From the NCBI GenBank assembly GCA_027449025.1, contig DAIDMK010000007.1:47284-111283 (forward strand): DNA of 64,000 nucleotides, written 5' to 3'. Every line of letters begins with the position of its first letter. Within the stretch, counting starts at the first letter, position 1. A program made the translations under genes and the position numbers. This DNA comes from Lutibacter sp. (GTDB lineage Bacteria; Bacteroidota; Bacteroidia; Flavobacteriales; Flavobacteriaceae). This document shows, one piece after another, positions 34,672-43,801 of the stretch. Under the pieces are notes generated by a model. That model saw only the letters and a program-made list of their open reading frames with translations, was not told the origin of the DNA and did no database searches.

Positions 34672-36738
34672 ATGAAACATATATTTATACTAGCAGTCTT
34701 AAATAGCTCTTTTTATCTAGCTCATGCTCAAGGAAGTGTAAATGATACCACAAAAGTAAAGCAACTTGAAGAAGTTGTTATTACAGCCACTAGAACAATA
34801 AGACAGCTATCTTCTTTACCATTACCAGTTCAAATCATATCAGAACAAGAAATAAAAAATTCAAATTCCTTACGTTTAAATGATATTCTTAGTGAACAAA
34901 CAGGATTGATCTCAGTTCCAAATTTTATAGGTGGAGAAGGAGTTCAATTGCAGGGATTAAGTTCACAATACACATTAATTCTAATTGATGGTCTTCCTTT
35001 AATTGGTCGTTCAGCAGGTACTTTAGATTTAAGAAGGGTTGCTGTTGGTAATATTAAACAAATTGAAATTGTAAAAGGTGCATCTTCTAGTCTTTACGGA
35101 AGTGAAGCTCTTGGCGGTATTATTAATATTATTACGGATAAGCCTAAAAATGGATTTAACGGAGATATTAATTATAGATTGGGAACTTTTAATACAAATG
35201 ATTTAAGTACCTCTATCAATTATAAAAAACATAAATTAGGGGTTCATACCTTTTTTAATAGATATAGTAGTGACGGATATGATTTAACTGAAAATGACGA
35301 CCTTAATACTGTAGAATCATTTAGTAATTATACGCTAGATACTAAAGTTACATATGATTTTTCAGAAGCAACCAACCTTTTTGTTTTAGGGAAATATTTC
35401 ACTCAAAACCAAGATTATGTTGCTTCATCAGCTTTAAAAGGTGAAAGCGACATAAATGAATGGAACACGCATTTAAAGCTAAACCATAAATATTCCAAAA
35501 AATGGGGTAGTTATTTTGAGTTTTACGCAACAAGATATAAAACAAAGGATTATTTAAATAATGAAAATGGATCTCGATATAGTAGTAATCATTATAATCA
35601 GTTATTGATTCATCCCGAAACTCAAGTAACATTTAATCCTAATGATAAAAATTCATTTATTGGAGGAATAGGATTTAATCATGAGACTCTAGATAGAACA
35701 GACTTTACAACCAAACCAGAGTTTAACTCTCCTTTTATATATGCGCAATATGACGGTAACCCAACTGAAAAACTTAACGTTATTTTGGGTGCGCGTTTTG
35801 ATGATAATAACAAATACAAGTCGCAATTTAGCCCAAAGGTTGCTTTACGTTATGAATTAAATAAAAAAATTGCTATTAAAGGTTCTATTGGATATGGATT
35901 TAAAGCACCTGATTTTAGACAGCTCTATTTTGATTTTACTAATGCTACTGCTGGCATTACGGTTTTAGGTTACAATGCCGTTACTGATGCCATTCCACAA
36001 CTACAGGCACAAGGAGAAATAGCAAGTATTATTGTGCCAATTTCAGAGTTTGAAGGTAGTTTAAATCCTGAGAATTCTGTAAGCATAAATTTTGGCATAG
36101 ATTATAAATTAAGTTCTAATCTTAAATTCAGTTTGAATGTATTTAGAAACAATATTAATGATTTAATTGATTCTAGAGTTATTGCCTATAAAACGAATGG
36201 TCAAAAAATATTTAGTTATTATAATGTTAACAAAGTTTACACACAAGGTTTAGAAATTAATGCTAGCTGGAAACCAATTAATCAACTAAAATTTTCCGGT
36301 GGATATCAACTATTAATTGCTAAAGATAAAGATGTAGAATCAGCCTTTAAAAATGGTAAAATGTATGCAAGAGAAAGTCCGAGTTCTCCTTCTTTTCAAC
36401 TTAAAAAGGATGATTATTTTGGTTTATACAATCGTTCGCGGCATATGGCTAATCTAAAATTATTTTATACTATTTCTAAATGGAACCTTGATACTAATAT
36501 TAGAGGGACATACAGAAGCAAGTATGGCTTATTTGATAGTAATGGAAATGATACTTTAGATACTCACGATATTTTTGTAAATGGCTATGCTATTTTTGAT
36601 TTAGCTGTCAATAAAACAGTCTATAAAAACTATGGCTTAGGCTTTGGAATTGATAATCTATTTGACTTTAAAGATACTCAAAATATTAGCAATATTACTG
36701 GACAAATTATATACGGAAAACTTAATATTAAATTTTAA
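34672..36738 (+). CDS. TonB-dependent receptor, heme/hemoglobin type (HmuR-like)
   Basis: A 688-residue outer-membrane receptor from ATG 34672, with signal peptide (1-20), TonB-box region (QLEEVVITATRTIRQLSSLP), plug (VKGASSSLYGSEALGGIINI) and beta-barrel ending INIKF-like (KLNIKF). Unlike the 30.7 kb receptor it lacks a carboxypeptidase-like domain, as is usual for HmuR/ColI-type receptors. It is followed 29 bp later by an HmuY-like lipoprotein, so heme acquisition is the likely task. Codon choice is more A/T-biased than neighbouring core genes, and the pair lies between direct repeats, suggesting acquisition. Confidence 0.9.
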   Translation: MKHIFILAVLNSSFYLAHAQGSVNDTTKVKQLEEVVITATRTIRQLSSLPLPVQIISEQEIKNSNSLRLNDILSEQTGLISVPNFIGGEGVQLQGLSSQYTLILIDGLPLIGRSAGTLDLRRVAVGNIKQIEIVKGASSSLYGSEALGGIINIITDKPKNGFNGDINYRLGTFNTNDLSTSINYKKHKLGVHTFFNRYSSDGYDLTENDDLNTVESFSNYTLDTKVTYDFSEATNLFVLGKYFTQNQDYVASSALKGESDINEWNTHLKLNHKYSKKWGSYFEFYATRYKTKDYLNNENGSRYSSNHYNQLLIHPETQVTFNPNDKNSFIGGIGFNHETLDRTDFTTKPEFNSPFIYAQYDGNPTEKLNVILGARFDDNNKYKSQFSPKVALRYELNKKIAIKGSIGYGFKAPDFRQLYFDFTNATAGITVLGYNAVTDAIPQLQAQGEIASIIVPISEFEGSLNPENSVSINFGIDYKLSSNLKFSLNVFRNNINDLIDSRVIAYKTNGQKIFSYYNVNKVYTQGLEINASWKPINQLKFSGGYQLLIAKDKDVESAFKNGKMYARESPSSPSFQLKKDDYFGLYNRSRHMANLKLFYTISKWNLDTNIRGTYRSKYGLFDSNGNDTLDTHDIFVNGYAIFDLAVNKTVYKNYGLGFGIDNLFDFKDTQNISNITGQIIYGKLNIKF

Positions 36739-36767
36739 TAATTATATAAATAAAAACAATGAATACA

Positions 36768-37358
36768 ATGAAAATTTTAACTTTAGGAACACTTTTAATT
36801 TGTTTTATGTTTACATCTTGTAGCGATGATGATAATACAACTCCTCTTTTAGAAGTAGCATCTAAAACCGTTTCAAATTTAAACGCACCTCAAGTTGGGG
36901 GGAGAGGTCAAGCAATATCAGGAGAATTTACAAAATTCAATTTTGCGACAGGTCAATCTACAACAAGCGATACAGATTGGGACATTGCCTTTAGAGGAAC
37001 TTCGATTATTGTAAATGGTGGGACTTCTTTAGGAACAACAGACGAACCCGTAAGAACTGGAATTGCAGCAGCTTATATTGAAAGTGGAACATTAGCATCC
37101 GTTACAGAAGTAGATCTTTCATTATTAACTCAAGATTCAGCAAATGGTTATGCCATTAATGGTTGGTACAGTCTTGATACAACAACGTATATTCTTTCAG
37201 CTTTAGCAGGAAAAATAATAGTTGTAAAAACGCATGATGGTAATTATGCCAAACTGGAGATTTTAAGTTATTATAAAGATTTAGACACATCTAAAGAGTC
37301 GCGTTATTATACCTTCAACTACGTTTATCAACCAAATGAAGGAGTTACAACATTTTAA
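36768..37358 (+). CDS. HmuY-like heme-binding lipoprotein
   Basis: A 196-residue lipoprotein from ATG 36768 (36759 is an alternative) with lipobox FMFTSC (C18) and a DDD tract after it, a common Bacteroidota surface-export signal. The mature part has HmuY hallmarks: FNFATGQ, DTDWDIAFRGTSIIVNGGTS and the C-terminal YAKLEILSYYKD...SRYYTFNYVYQ. HmuY-type proteins take heme from host or environmental hemoproteins and pass it to the TonB receptor. Paired with the receptor upstream; own terminator downstream. Confidence 0.9.
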   Translation: MKILTLGTLLICFMFTSCSDDDNTTPLLEVASKTVSNLNAPQVGGRGQAISGEFTKFNFATGQSTTSDTDWDIAFRGTSIIVNGGTSLGTTDEPVRTGIAAAYIESGTLASVTEVDLSLLTQDSANGYAINGWYSLDTTTYILSALAGKIIVVKTHDGNYAKLEILSYYKDLDTSKESRYYTFNYVYQPNEGVTTF

Positions 37359-37386
37359 GAATTAATAATTAATTTAATTTAAAATT

Positions 37387-37412
37387 CCTTGCTTTAATAA
37401 GTGAGGTTTTTT
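37387..37412 (+). terminator. Terminator after the HmuY-like gene
   Basis: Stem CCTTGCTT/AAGTGAGG (two G-U pairs), loop TAAT, then TTTTTT; 28 bp after the stop. Confidence 0.65.
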
Positions 37413-37534
37413 GTTTTAACCACATATTTGATTACAATCCAAACACACATTGCGTTTCCAATCTTTAGTCAGTTAACTGCACAGTCAGTATAATTAATGT
37501 TTACTTCCTGATCTTTTGTTACGATTCAAGTGGT

Positions 37535-37819
37535 TTAGTTTCCACTAAACGGTAACCCAAAAATACCTACGGCAAGTTCTGCCCATATAGTGAAAAGGAC
37601 TAAAAGAATGGCTACAATGATTGCAATTCGAAACCTTCTTTTCTTTATTTTTCTCATTGCAATCTCACATAATAGGCCAGTTCCAATAAGTAGAACTCCA
37701 GCTATAACGAAATCAAAAAGAGTCCAATTTACTTCATCTGTCAGTTGCATAGCAATTAATGGAAGAAGTAATATAACTACTGAAATCAATATAATAATGA
37801 TAAGTCTTTTGTTCCTCAT
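37535..37819 (-). CDS. Small three-helix membrane protein
   Basis: A 94-residue protein with three predicted membrane helices (about 5-24, 32-52, 64-88) and a basic loop (MRKIKKRRFR, about 55-64). No family recognised. It lies between the heme operon and repeat copy B and so may belong to the bracketed segment. Function unknown. Confidence 0.6.
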   Translation of the reverse strand: MRNKRLIIIILISVVILLLPLIAMQLTDEVNWTLFDFVIAGVLLIGTGLLCEIAMRKIKKRRFRIAIIVAILLVLFTIWAELAVGIFGLPFSGN

Positions 37820-37857
37820 AATTAAAAATATTTTTTAGCCTAATTCTCTAAAGTCAC

Positions 37858-38090
37858 TAGTGCGGATTTATAATCAGTGCCAGCCCTGAATGAGAAATAG
37901 GCATTCATGTTTTGGCTCAAAACTTTATGGCAATACAAATATAATAAAACAGCTTTTATGTTATTTTTTTGTCGATATAATTTACATCTTACTGCCAGAT
38001 AGTCCATTTTTATTTCAAATATGTAAAAGCTAAATTCAAGGATATTTATGAAGTTTTATACTTTATATGGTTTTTGTTGAATCACAGATT
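37858..38090. repeat. Long repeat copy B, right of the heme-type operon
   Basis: Direct repeat of 34169-34400, about 3.69 kb away. The palindrome at the start is degraded (TAGTGCGGATTTATAATCAG) but the long blocks GAAATAGGCATTCATGTTT and ATGGCAATACAAATATAATA are intact. Another palindrome-like remnant, GATTACAAATCTG, follows at about 38087. Confidence 0.8.
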
Positions 38091-38174
38091 ACAAATCTGG
38101 GCAGTTGGATAAGAATTTTTCTGATGTAATTTATGATAAAGGTATTTAATTCCGTTTTTCATAAATCATATGTT

Positions 38175-38513
38175 TTAAAAAATAGTTCTTATCAAAACTA
38201 TTATAAGTCCAATTATAAATATTGTAGTAAAAATGAATTTGTTATTTTTGGCAAGCCAATTTGGAATAAAAATATCGAAATTGTCTTTTTTTGAATTTGA
38301 ATATTTTCTTGCGATAAGGGTTAATGGACAAAACATTTTGAAAATTAACAACACAATTCCTTCTGCAAAAATCAATCCTATCCCAATCCATGTATAAATA
38401 TTCATTTTATTGAAAATCCCAGAATATAAAATATAGAAAATTACAACAATAAAAAATAGCCAAATTAAGGTGTGTATCAATTTAATAGCTAGAAGTTTAG
38501 TTGTTTTTTTCAT
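38175..38513 (-). CDS. Four-helix membrane protein, DUF2784-like
   Basis: A 112-residue protein with about three to four hydrophobic helices and a central CPLTLIARKYS motif after a Phe/Lys/Met turn, then FDIFIPNWLAKNNKF. The CPLT motif in a small membrane protein recalls DUF2784, but that family is not certain here. Function unknown. Monocistronic on the minus strand. Confidence 0.6.
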   Translation of the reverse strand: MKKTTKLLAIKLIHTLIWLFFIVVIFYILYSGIFNKMNIYTWIGIGLIFAEGIVLLIFKMFCPLTLIARKYSNSKKDNFDIFIPNWLAKNNKFIFTTIFIIGLIIVLIRTIF

Positions 38514-38620
38514 TTCTTATGAGAATCAAAAAGTCAGCATCTATTTAGTAAAAGGAAAATTGCTGGTTTGGAACCGTAATCTACGGTTGAATATGATAAT
38601 GTAAAAATTAAATATCATTT

Positions 38621-39283
38621 TCATTTCGAATGTGTACTATTTTCTATTCCAAACAAATCATATGGCTGTTCACTAAGTTGAACATTAAATATAGAAACAG
38701 TTATAAAAATGTATGCAATAAATGTAAAAACGATAAGGATTTGTAACATGGATGTTTTCTGAATCTCTTGTTTCGATTTCACATCACATACTTCACCAGG
38801 GCAATATTGGGCTTTTTCTTTGTTAAATAAATTATAAAATTTGCATCCTAAACAAATGCCAAACGCCGTTTCAAAGAATAAAAATATGATGCAAATAAAA
38901 CAGATAATACCTGTAATTGGGCTATAAGTATTTGCTACTACTAGTAGAATGAACATAATAGTAGCCAAGATTACTCCAATAATCCAAGCAATTTTTTTTT
39001 GAGCAGCACCAACATATTCTGGAACTTGATTTCTCACAATTAAACGCCCAATTATTAATGTCGGAGAAAATTTTGGATTCACAAACACTCTTATAATAAT
39101 ATCTGTAAGGAATATGGTAACAGCATATTTTAGCATTAAAAAATCGCCCTTTAGAATTACAACCATTATTGAGATAAACATCATTAAAAAGAGAATGCCA
39201 GCTGCAGCTCTTATTTCTCGTTCGTTTAAAACAAGGATATCATAACCTTCTACTTCTTCTCCAAATTTTATGACTTTATTCAT
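38621..39283 (-). CDS. DUF4395 membrane protein
   Basis: A 220-residue protein with the DUF4395 core: about five membrane helices, the motif IRVFVNPKFSPTLIIGRL between helices 2 and 3, YVGAAQKKIAW, and FETAFGICLGCKFYN with two Cys near the fourth helix. A Cys pair follows in AQYCPGEVCDVK. The family often neighbours thioredoxin-like proteins or sulfur-related genes; none is seen here. Function unknown. Confidence 0.85.
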   Translation of the reverse strand: MNKVIKFGEEVEGYDILVLNEREIRAAAGILFLMMFISIMVVILKGDFLMLKYAVTIFLTDIIIRVFVNPKFSPTLIIGRLIVRNQVPEYVGAAQKKIAWIIGVILATIMFILLVVANTYSPITGIICFICIIFLFFETAFGICLGCKFYNLFNKEKAQYCPGEVCDVKSKQEIQKTSMLQILIVFTFIAYIFITVSIFNVQLSEQPYDLFGIENSTHSK

Positions 39284-39525
39284 TGTTTAATTTTTTTGTA
39301 TAATATGACGGTTGAAAATATCTTTTGTTACAAAGTTTAAATTAATAAAAATTTAAGATGTTTTTTTCGATTGTTTCTTATAGTTTGTTGATTCCTTGTT
39401 GATTTGTATGAGTTTCCTTCTAGTATAAATTACTAGTAGCTAATGTTTGTATTTATCATTGCTTATTTCTTTTAAACAGCACTTATATTTCCTGCCTAAA
39501 AGATATAAAAGTAGGAATCTAAAAT

Positions 39526-39906
39526 TTATGATAAACCCAATAATATCCAGTCGACAGCAGCTTCCATTGTTGAGAATGGTTTAATTTTTAATTTATTTTC
39601 CTGATTTTCACCTAAAAAAGGGAAAACCATTGTTTTGGGGTTATCCGAAATTACCGCTAGTTTTATATTTTTTATATAATCCTCTTTTTTCAGATAGGCT
39701 ATAAGGGTTACAAAACTTTCCATGTCCATGTGAAGTTCACAGCCAGTTAAATTATTTATGATACCTTTAATTTTTTTATCAATTAGCTTGTTTTGATTTA
39801 AATATTCCCAAGAATCAATAATATCATTGACATCAACATTTCCAATAAAATTTCTAATTAATATCGATTCAGGATACAAATCATGTTTTACATATACTAT
39901 ACTCAT
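39526..39906 (-). CDS. Small STAS/SpoIIAA-like protein
   Basis: A 126-residue protein from ATG 39906 (MSIVYVKHDLYPESI) with an alpha/beta pattern: IRNFIGNVDVNDIIDSWEYL, KIKGIINNLTGCELHMDMES, KLAVISDNPKTMVFPF, and FSTMEAAVDWILLGLS at the end. The last motif is common in the SpoIIAA-like/STAS-related proteins of flavobacteria. No conserved phosphorylatable Ser is evident. Function unknown. Confidence 0.55.
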   Translation of the reverse strand: MSIVYVKHDLYPESILIRNFIGNVDVNDIIDSWEYLNQNKLIDKKIKGIINNLTGCELHMDMESFVTLIAYLKKEDYIKNIKLAVISDNPKTMVFPFLGENQENKLKIKPFSTMEAAVDWILLGLS

Positions 39907-39981
39907 AAATGGCATATTGTTTTTAAATAATCAAAATTATCTCATATATAAACATAGGATAACGAAAATAATTAATATTAA

Positions 39982-40938
39982 CTATTGAAGATCACGCTCG
40001 GTATCCAAAATTTCTTTAACAGCTGATTGGTAATTTTTAATGCTCCCAGCTTTTTTAATTTTCTTTAAGGCTTTGTGTGGATTGGAGAACAGCACCGAAA
40101 AGTATTCCCACAAATGGTACATCTTCAATAAAAGATGCTTTGAACCTGATAGCGATTCACTGTAATTTTGAAAAAGGGTATCGTGAAAGTTCTTAAAAAG
40201 TTCAAGTTTATTTGCTGGGTATTGTGTGGTATTACTTTTTATCATACTTGGCAAAAAAGGATCTGAAATTATACCTCTGCCAATCATCCAGTAGTCTATA
40301 CTAGAGAAACGCTGCTGCATTTCGCGAAATTTTGTCACGGAAGTAATATCGCCGTTGTAATATAGTTTTAGGCTGGTTTGGTTGATGCATTCTTGGAAAG
40401 CATCTAAATGCACGCCACCTTTATACAATTGTTTTCCTATACGTGCGTGAATGGCAACGTTTTTAATGGGGTATTTTTCCAAAATTGGTAAAACATGCAA
40501 AATTTCATCAGGAGTATCGTAACCCAAACGCATTTTCATAGAGACGATAATGTCTGATTCGTCTTGTATTTTTTTAAGAATTTTGTCAATTCTTTCCGGG
40601 TCACTTATGAGTCCGGAACCCATACCGCATTTTGTAACCATTGGATACGGACAACCTAAATTCCAATTTAATTCTTTATAGCCAAGTTGCTGTACGTACT
40701 TTGCCACAAATAAGAACTCCTCTGCATCGTTGGTGATTATTTGCGGAATCACTTCCAAACCCACATTGTTTTCTGGTAAAAGATCACGTTCATACGCCGC
40801 TTTAATTGCCAAATTTCCGTTTAAGCGAATATAAGGAGAATAAAAAGTGTCAATTCCTCCAAAAATGCTGTTAAAGGCATTTCTAAACCGAAAATCGGTA
40901 AATCCTTGTAGGGGTGAAGAGAGCAATGTATAGTTCAT
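39982..40938 (-). CDS. tRNA-dihydrouridine synthase family protein
   Basis: A 318-residue FMN enzyme that reduces uridines in tRNA D-loops. The TIM-barrel start LLSSPLQGFTDFRFRNAF, the catalytic Cys in NLGCPYPMV (C96), the KCGMGSGLI loop (104-112) and the FMN-phosphate motif YYNGDITSV and WMIGRGIISDPFL are present. It fits the DusC-like branch common in Bacteroidota. A run of GATTT-ACGATTT repeats lies directly upstream (40975-41025). Confidence 0.92.
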   Translation of the reverse strand: MNYTLLSSPLQGFTDFRFRNAFNSIFGGIDTFYSPYIRLNGNLAIKAAYERDLLPENNVGLEVIPQIITNDAEEFLFVAKYVQQLGYKELNWNLGCPYPMVTKCGMGSGLISDPERIDKILKKIQDESDIIVSMKMRLGYDTPDEILHVLPILEKYPIKNVAIHARIGKQLYKGGVHLDAFQECINQTSLKLYYNGDITSVTKFREMQQRFSSIDYWMIGRGIISDPFLPSMIKSNTTQYPANKLELFKNFHDTLFQNYSESLSGSKHLLLKMYHLWEYFSVLFSNPHKALKKIKKAGSIKNYQSAVKEILDTERDLQ

Positions 40939-41044
40939 ATCATTTTTAAATTGGGCAAATATACGGTATTATGATTTTGGATTTGCGATTTCAGATTTAC
41001 GATTTACGATTTCAGATTTTACTTATAAATTCTCACTCAGGGTG

Positions 41045-41524
41045 TTATGGACTTTTTAATTTATTCAATTCCATTCCGTAATCAAATTGCAAATCTTCAT
41101 GCAAAACAAGCATCTTTTTTTCTATAGACGCTATTTCTCTGTTGAAGAGGTTTTTGAGTACCGTATTTTTATTGATGGAAGGTTTAAAATCCTTCATTTT
41201 TTTGCAGAAATAGAGTAGCAGTTCAATTTCTGTTTCCTTGTTTTTTGAATAACGAATGGCGGTTTTAACAGAACGTAAAATTTTGCGGACGCTCTTTTTA
41301 ATGAAATAATAAGTTTTTGTGTTTACCAAAGCAAACTGCTCATCAATTTCCAATTTAATGCTGCTGATATAACCTACCTCATTTGAAGACTCAAACAAGA
41401 GATAGGTGAGCAGTTCTTTATTCTCCTTTTTAAATTTCGACAAACGCAAACAGAGTTCCACCAATTCCTTTTGTGAATAATGAGATAATTCTGTTTTTAT
41501 TTCTTTTATGGTGACTGCTTTCAT
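41045..41524 (-). CDS. Hypothetical cytoplasmic protein, 159 residues
   Basis: Highly charged, helical protein rich in Lys and Glu (KELVELCLRLSKFKKENKELLTYLLF, VNTKTYYFIKKSVRKILRSVK). No catalytic motif or membrane helix is visible. The pattern recalls a conserved flavobacterial hypothetical family, but I cannot name it. It is divergent from the response-regulator gene at 41744; their shared upstream region holds the phased repeats at 41595-41650, which may affect both. Confidence 0.6.
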   Translation of the reverse strand: MKAVTIKEIKTELSHYSQKELVELCLRLSKFKKENKELLTYLLFESSNEVGYISSIKLEIDEQFALVNTKTYYFIKKSVRKILRSVKTAIRYSKNKETEIELLLYFCKKMKDFKPSINKNTVLKNLFNREIASIEKKMLVLHEDLQFDYGMELNKLKSP

Positions 41525-41594
41525 TGAACCAATTTAGTCAAAAGAACGAATTAAAAAGTAATTTATTCTGAAGAAATTTTATTTGTATGGTTAT

Positions 41595-41650
41595 TCCGTT
41601 TATCGACATATAGTTACCACTCACCGACACTTAATTATGATTTGTCGAGT
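41595..41650 (+). promoter_or_regulatory. Three direct repeats with 21-bp period, likely LytTR operator
   Basis: TCCGTTTATCGACA (41595), ACCACTCACCGACA (41616) and ATGATTTGTCGAGT (41637) start exactly 21 bp apart and share CGA at identical offsets (41604, 41625, 41646). The first fully matches the published LytTR half-site [TA][AC][CA]GTTN[AG][TG]; a 9-bp half-site with 12-bp spacing gives the same 21-bp period. The array ends 93 bp upstream of the response-regulator start. Confidence 0.65.
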
Positions 41651-41743
41651 ATTTCCATAAAAATCACATAATCATATGATCTTTGTTGATAGTTTTTAAT
41701 TATTGATATTAGAAATTAAAGAAATGATTTTAAAACATTAATT

Positions 41744-42157
41744 ATGAGAAAGAGCCTAAACATATTACTGGTTGAAGACGATATGATTGAAATTATGAAA
41801 TTTAACAGAACAATTTCAAAATTGGCGTATCATCACAACATTATTGAAGCTAGAAATGGGGAAGAAGCGTTAGATATTTTAAATAAAAATGAATCATTGC
41901 CCGATCTTATTTTGCTAGACTTAAATATGCCTAAAATAAATGGCCTTGAATTTTTAAGTATCATTAGAAATAATGATCAATTAAAATATATTCCAACCGT
42001 TATTTTAACCTCATCAAATGACCATAAAGATGTGTCAGAATGTCACCAACTTGGCATATCAGGATATTTGGTAAAACCTTTAAAATTTGTCGATTATTCT
42101 GAATCAATTAAAACGGTTTTAGATTACTGGTGCTTTAATGAATTTGTGCAGGCTTAA
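41744..42157 (+). CDS. Single-domain response regulator (Rcp1-like)
   Basis: A 137-residue receiver protein without an output domain. Acidic pocket E11/D12/D13, phosphoacceptor D59 in LILLDLNMP, Thr/Ser in VILTSSN and K111 in GYLVKPLKF are intact, so phosphorylation is expected. The length and insert LVKPLKFVDYSESIKTVLDYW fit the Rcp1 type. It is 8 bp upstream of the kinase gene and is probably its direct partner, acting as a shuttle or phosphate sink. Confidence 0.93.
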   Translation: MRKSLNILLVEDDMIEIMKFNRTISKLAYHHNIIEARNGEEALDILNKNESLPDLILLDLNMPKINGLEFLSIIRNNDQLKYIPTVILTSSNDHKDVSECHQLGISGYLVKPLKFVDYSESIKTVLDYWCFNEFVQA

Positions 42158-42165
42158 GGCTAAAC

Positions 42166-42867
42166 ATGATGAATCAAAAAAAACAATTACTTCTAAAATT
42201 GCAATATCAAAATGAGCAGTTAAATGATTATGCACATTTGGTTTCGCATGATTTAAAATCATCTATAAGAAGCCTTTCTGCATTATTAACTTGGATAAAA
42301 GATGATTGTGGAGAAAAAATTGGAGAAGAAAGTGTTAGCAATTTGAACCTTATGGAGGAGAAAATTGAAAAGATGGATAAGTTTTTAGAAGACATTACCA
42401 ATTATTCGGAGATTGGGGCTACAAGTTTAAAATCAAATACCATCAATCTGAATAAAAATGTGGATAAAATTATAGACAGTATTGAAATTCCAAAAAATAT
42501 AAGCATAATTGTAAAAGGTAATTTGCCAGTTTTAAAAGCCGATCCAAGAAGATTGGAGCTGGTTTTTCAGAATTTAATAAGCAATGCCGTTAGTTTTAAC
42601 GATAAGGAAGTTGGTATTGTTGAAATTGGTTTTGTTGAAACAGAAGAGTTATATACATTTTCTATTCAAGATAATGGGCCTGGAATTCCAAAAGAATACC
42701 ACGGAAAAATATTTAACACCTTTACCACGCTTGGCTATCAAGAGAAATCTACTGGTATGGGGCTTTCTATTGTAAAAAGGGTTTTAGACCTTTGTGGAGG
42801 TGAAATTTGGCTGGAAAGTGAAATTACAAAAGGAACCACATTTTATTTCACCATTCCAAAAAAATAA
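42166..42867 (+). CDS. Soluble histidine kinase without sensor domain
   Basis: A 233-residue kinase core: H-box HLVSHDLKSSIRSL with phospho-accepting H28, dimerisation helices to about 95, N-box VFQNLISNAVSFND, G1 IQDNGPGIP and G2 STGMGLSIVKRV. No input domain or membrane helix precedes the H-box, so the signal must come from a partner, perhaps the preceding receiver protein (both genes are adjacent). ATG 42169 is an equal start candidate. Likely donors and acceptors are the nearby receiver, LytTR and Hpt proteins. Confidence 0.92.
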   Translation: MMNQKKQLLLKLQYQNEQLNDYAHLVSHDLKSSIRSLSALLTWIKDDCGEKIGEESVSNLNLMEEKIEKMDKFLEDITNYSEIGATSLKSNTINLNKNVDKIIDSIEIPKNISIIVKGNLPVLKADPRRLELVFQNLISNAVSFNDKEVGIVEIGFVETEELYTFSIQDNGPGIPKEYHGKIFNTFTTLGYQEKSTGMGLSIVKRVLDLCGGEIWLESEITKGTTFYFTIPKK

Positions 42868-42909
42868 AATGAATGTAGTAGAGGGGTTTGTTACATAATT
42901 AAGCATTTT

Positions 42910-42951
42910 AATGATATATTTGTGCTTGAAAGGTCTATCAAATATATCATT
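42910..42951 (+). promoter_or_regulatory. 13-bp perfect inverted repeat over a -7 box
   Basis: AATGATATATTTG (42910-42922) and CAAATATATCATT (42939-42951) are exact reverse complements with a 16-bp spacer. The left arm contains TATATTTG, which fits the TAnnTTTG -7 element of the LytTR regulator gene at 43033. It may be a repressor operator or, if transcribed, a leader hairpin. Confidence 0.55.
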
Positions 42952-43032
42952 TATGAAGATAATTTAAAACTTTAAATAGATATGATGGCATTTTCAGTAG
43001 GATATTTAAATAATTGAAAATCAAATAGGTCA

Positions 43033-43749
43033 ATGAGATGTATTAGTATTGATGATGAAGAGATAGCAAGGGTAATTATTGAAAAACTAATCTCCAATAA
43101 TAAAAATTTAAAATTGGTAGCCAGTTTTAGCAGTCCAATTGAAGCACTTAAATATTTAAATCAGAATAGTGTTGATCTTATCTTTTTAGATATTCATATG
43201 CCGTCTTTTACGGGTTTTGATTTATTGCAAACTTTAAAAGATCCACCAAAAGTAATTCTAACCACATCTGATACAACTTTTGCCATAGAAGCTTTTGGAT
43301 ACAATTGTATTGTGGATTTTTTGGAGAAGCCAATCACCCAAGTGCGTTTAGACAAAGCCGTGGAAAAGGCTCAGTTGTTTTCCAATTCTAAAATAACTAA
43401 TCAAAACCTACCAACTTTTCCAGCCAAAGATGACTCAAAAAGCAATTTGTATGTAAACATATACAAGCGCTTGGTGAAAATTAATTTTGACAGCATAAAC
43501 TTAATTGAAGCAAAAGGCGATTATATTCTGATTAAAACCGATAAGGAAAATTACACCGTGCATTCAACCCTGAAAAAAGTAGCGGAAAAATTACCAGAAA
43601 CTTTATTTTTAAAAGTACACAGATCATTTATCATCAACATAAATAAGATTGTTGATATTGAAGACGGTAGTTTGTTAATTGGGAAAAATGTGATTCCCGT
43701 AAGCAGATCGAGCAAGCCCGAATTGATGAAACGGCTTAATTTGCTCTAA
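43033..43749 (+). CDS. LytTR family response regulator
   Basis: A 238-residue transcriptional regulator: receiver domain (1-120) with D7/D8, phosphoacceptor D53 in IFLDIHMPSF and K in DFLEKPIT; LytTR DNA-binding domain (about 138-238) with INLIEAKGDYILIKTD, FLKVHRSFIINI and VIPVSRSSKPELMKRL. LytTR proteins bind direct repeats two helical turns apart. Such repeats occur at 41595-41650 and 49497-49546, with a strong single box at 50667, so it probably controls this whole cluster, including its own upstream partner genes. Confidence 0.95.
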   Translation: MRCISIDDEEIARVIIEKLISNNKNLKLVASFSSPIEALKYLNQNSVDLIFLDIHMPSFTGFDLLQTLKDPPKVILTTSDTTFAIEAFGYNCIVDFLEKPITQVRLDKAVEKAQLFSNSKITNQNLPTFPAKDDSKSNLYVNIYKRLVKINFDSINLIEAKGDYILIKTDKENYTVHSTLKKVAEKLPETLFLKVHRSFIININKIVDIEDGSLLIGKNVIPVSRSSKPELMKRLNLL

Positions 43750-43801
43750 AATAATTGGATAATAAACCCTAATTTTATACTTAACATATAATTTTGAAAA
43801 A

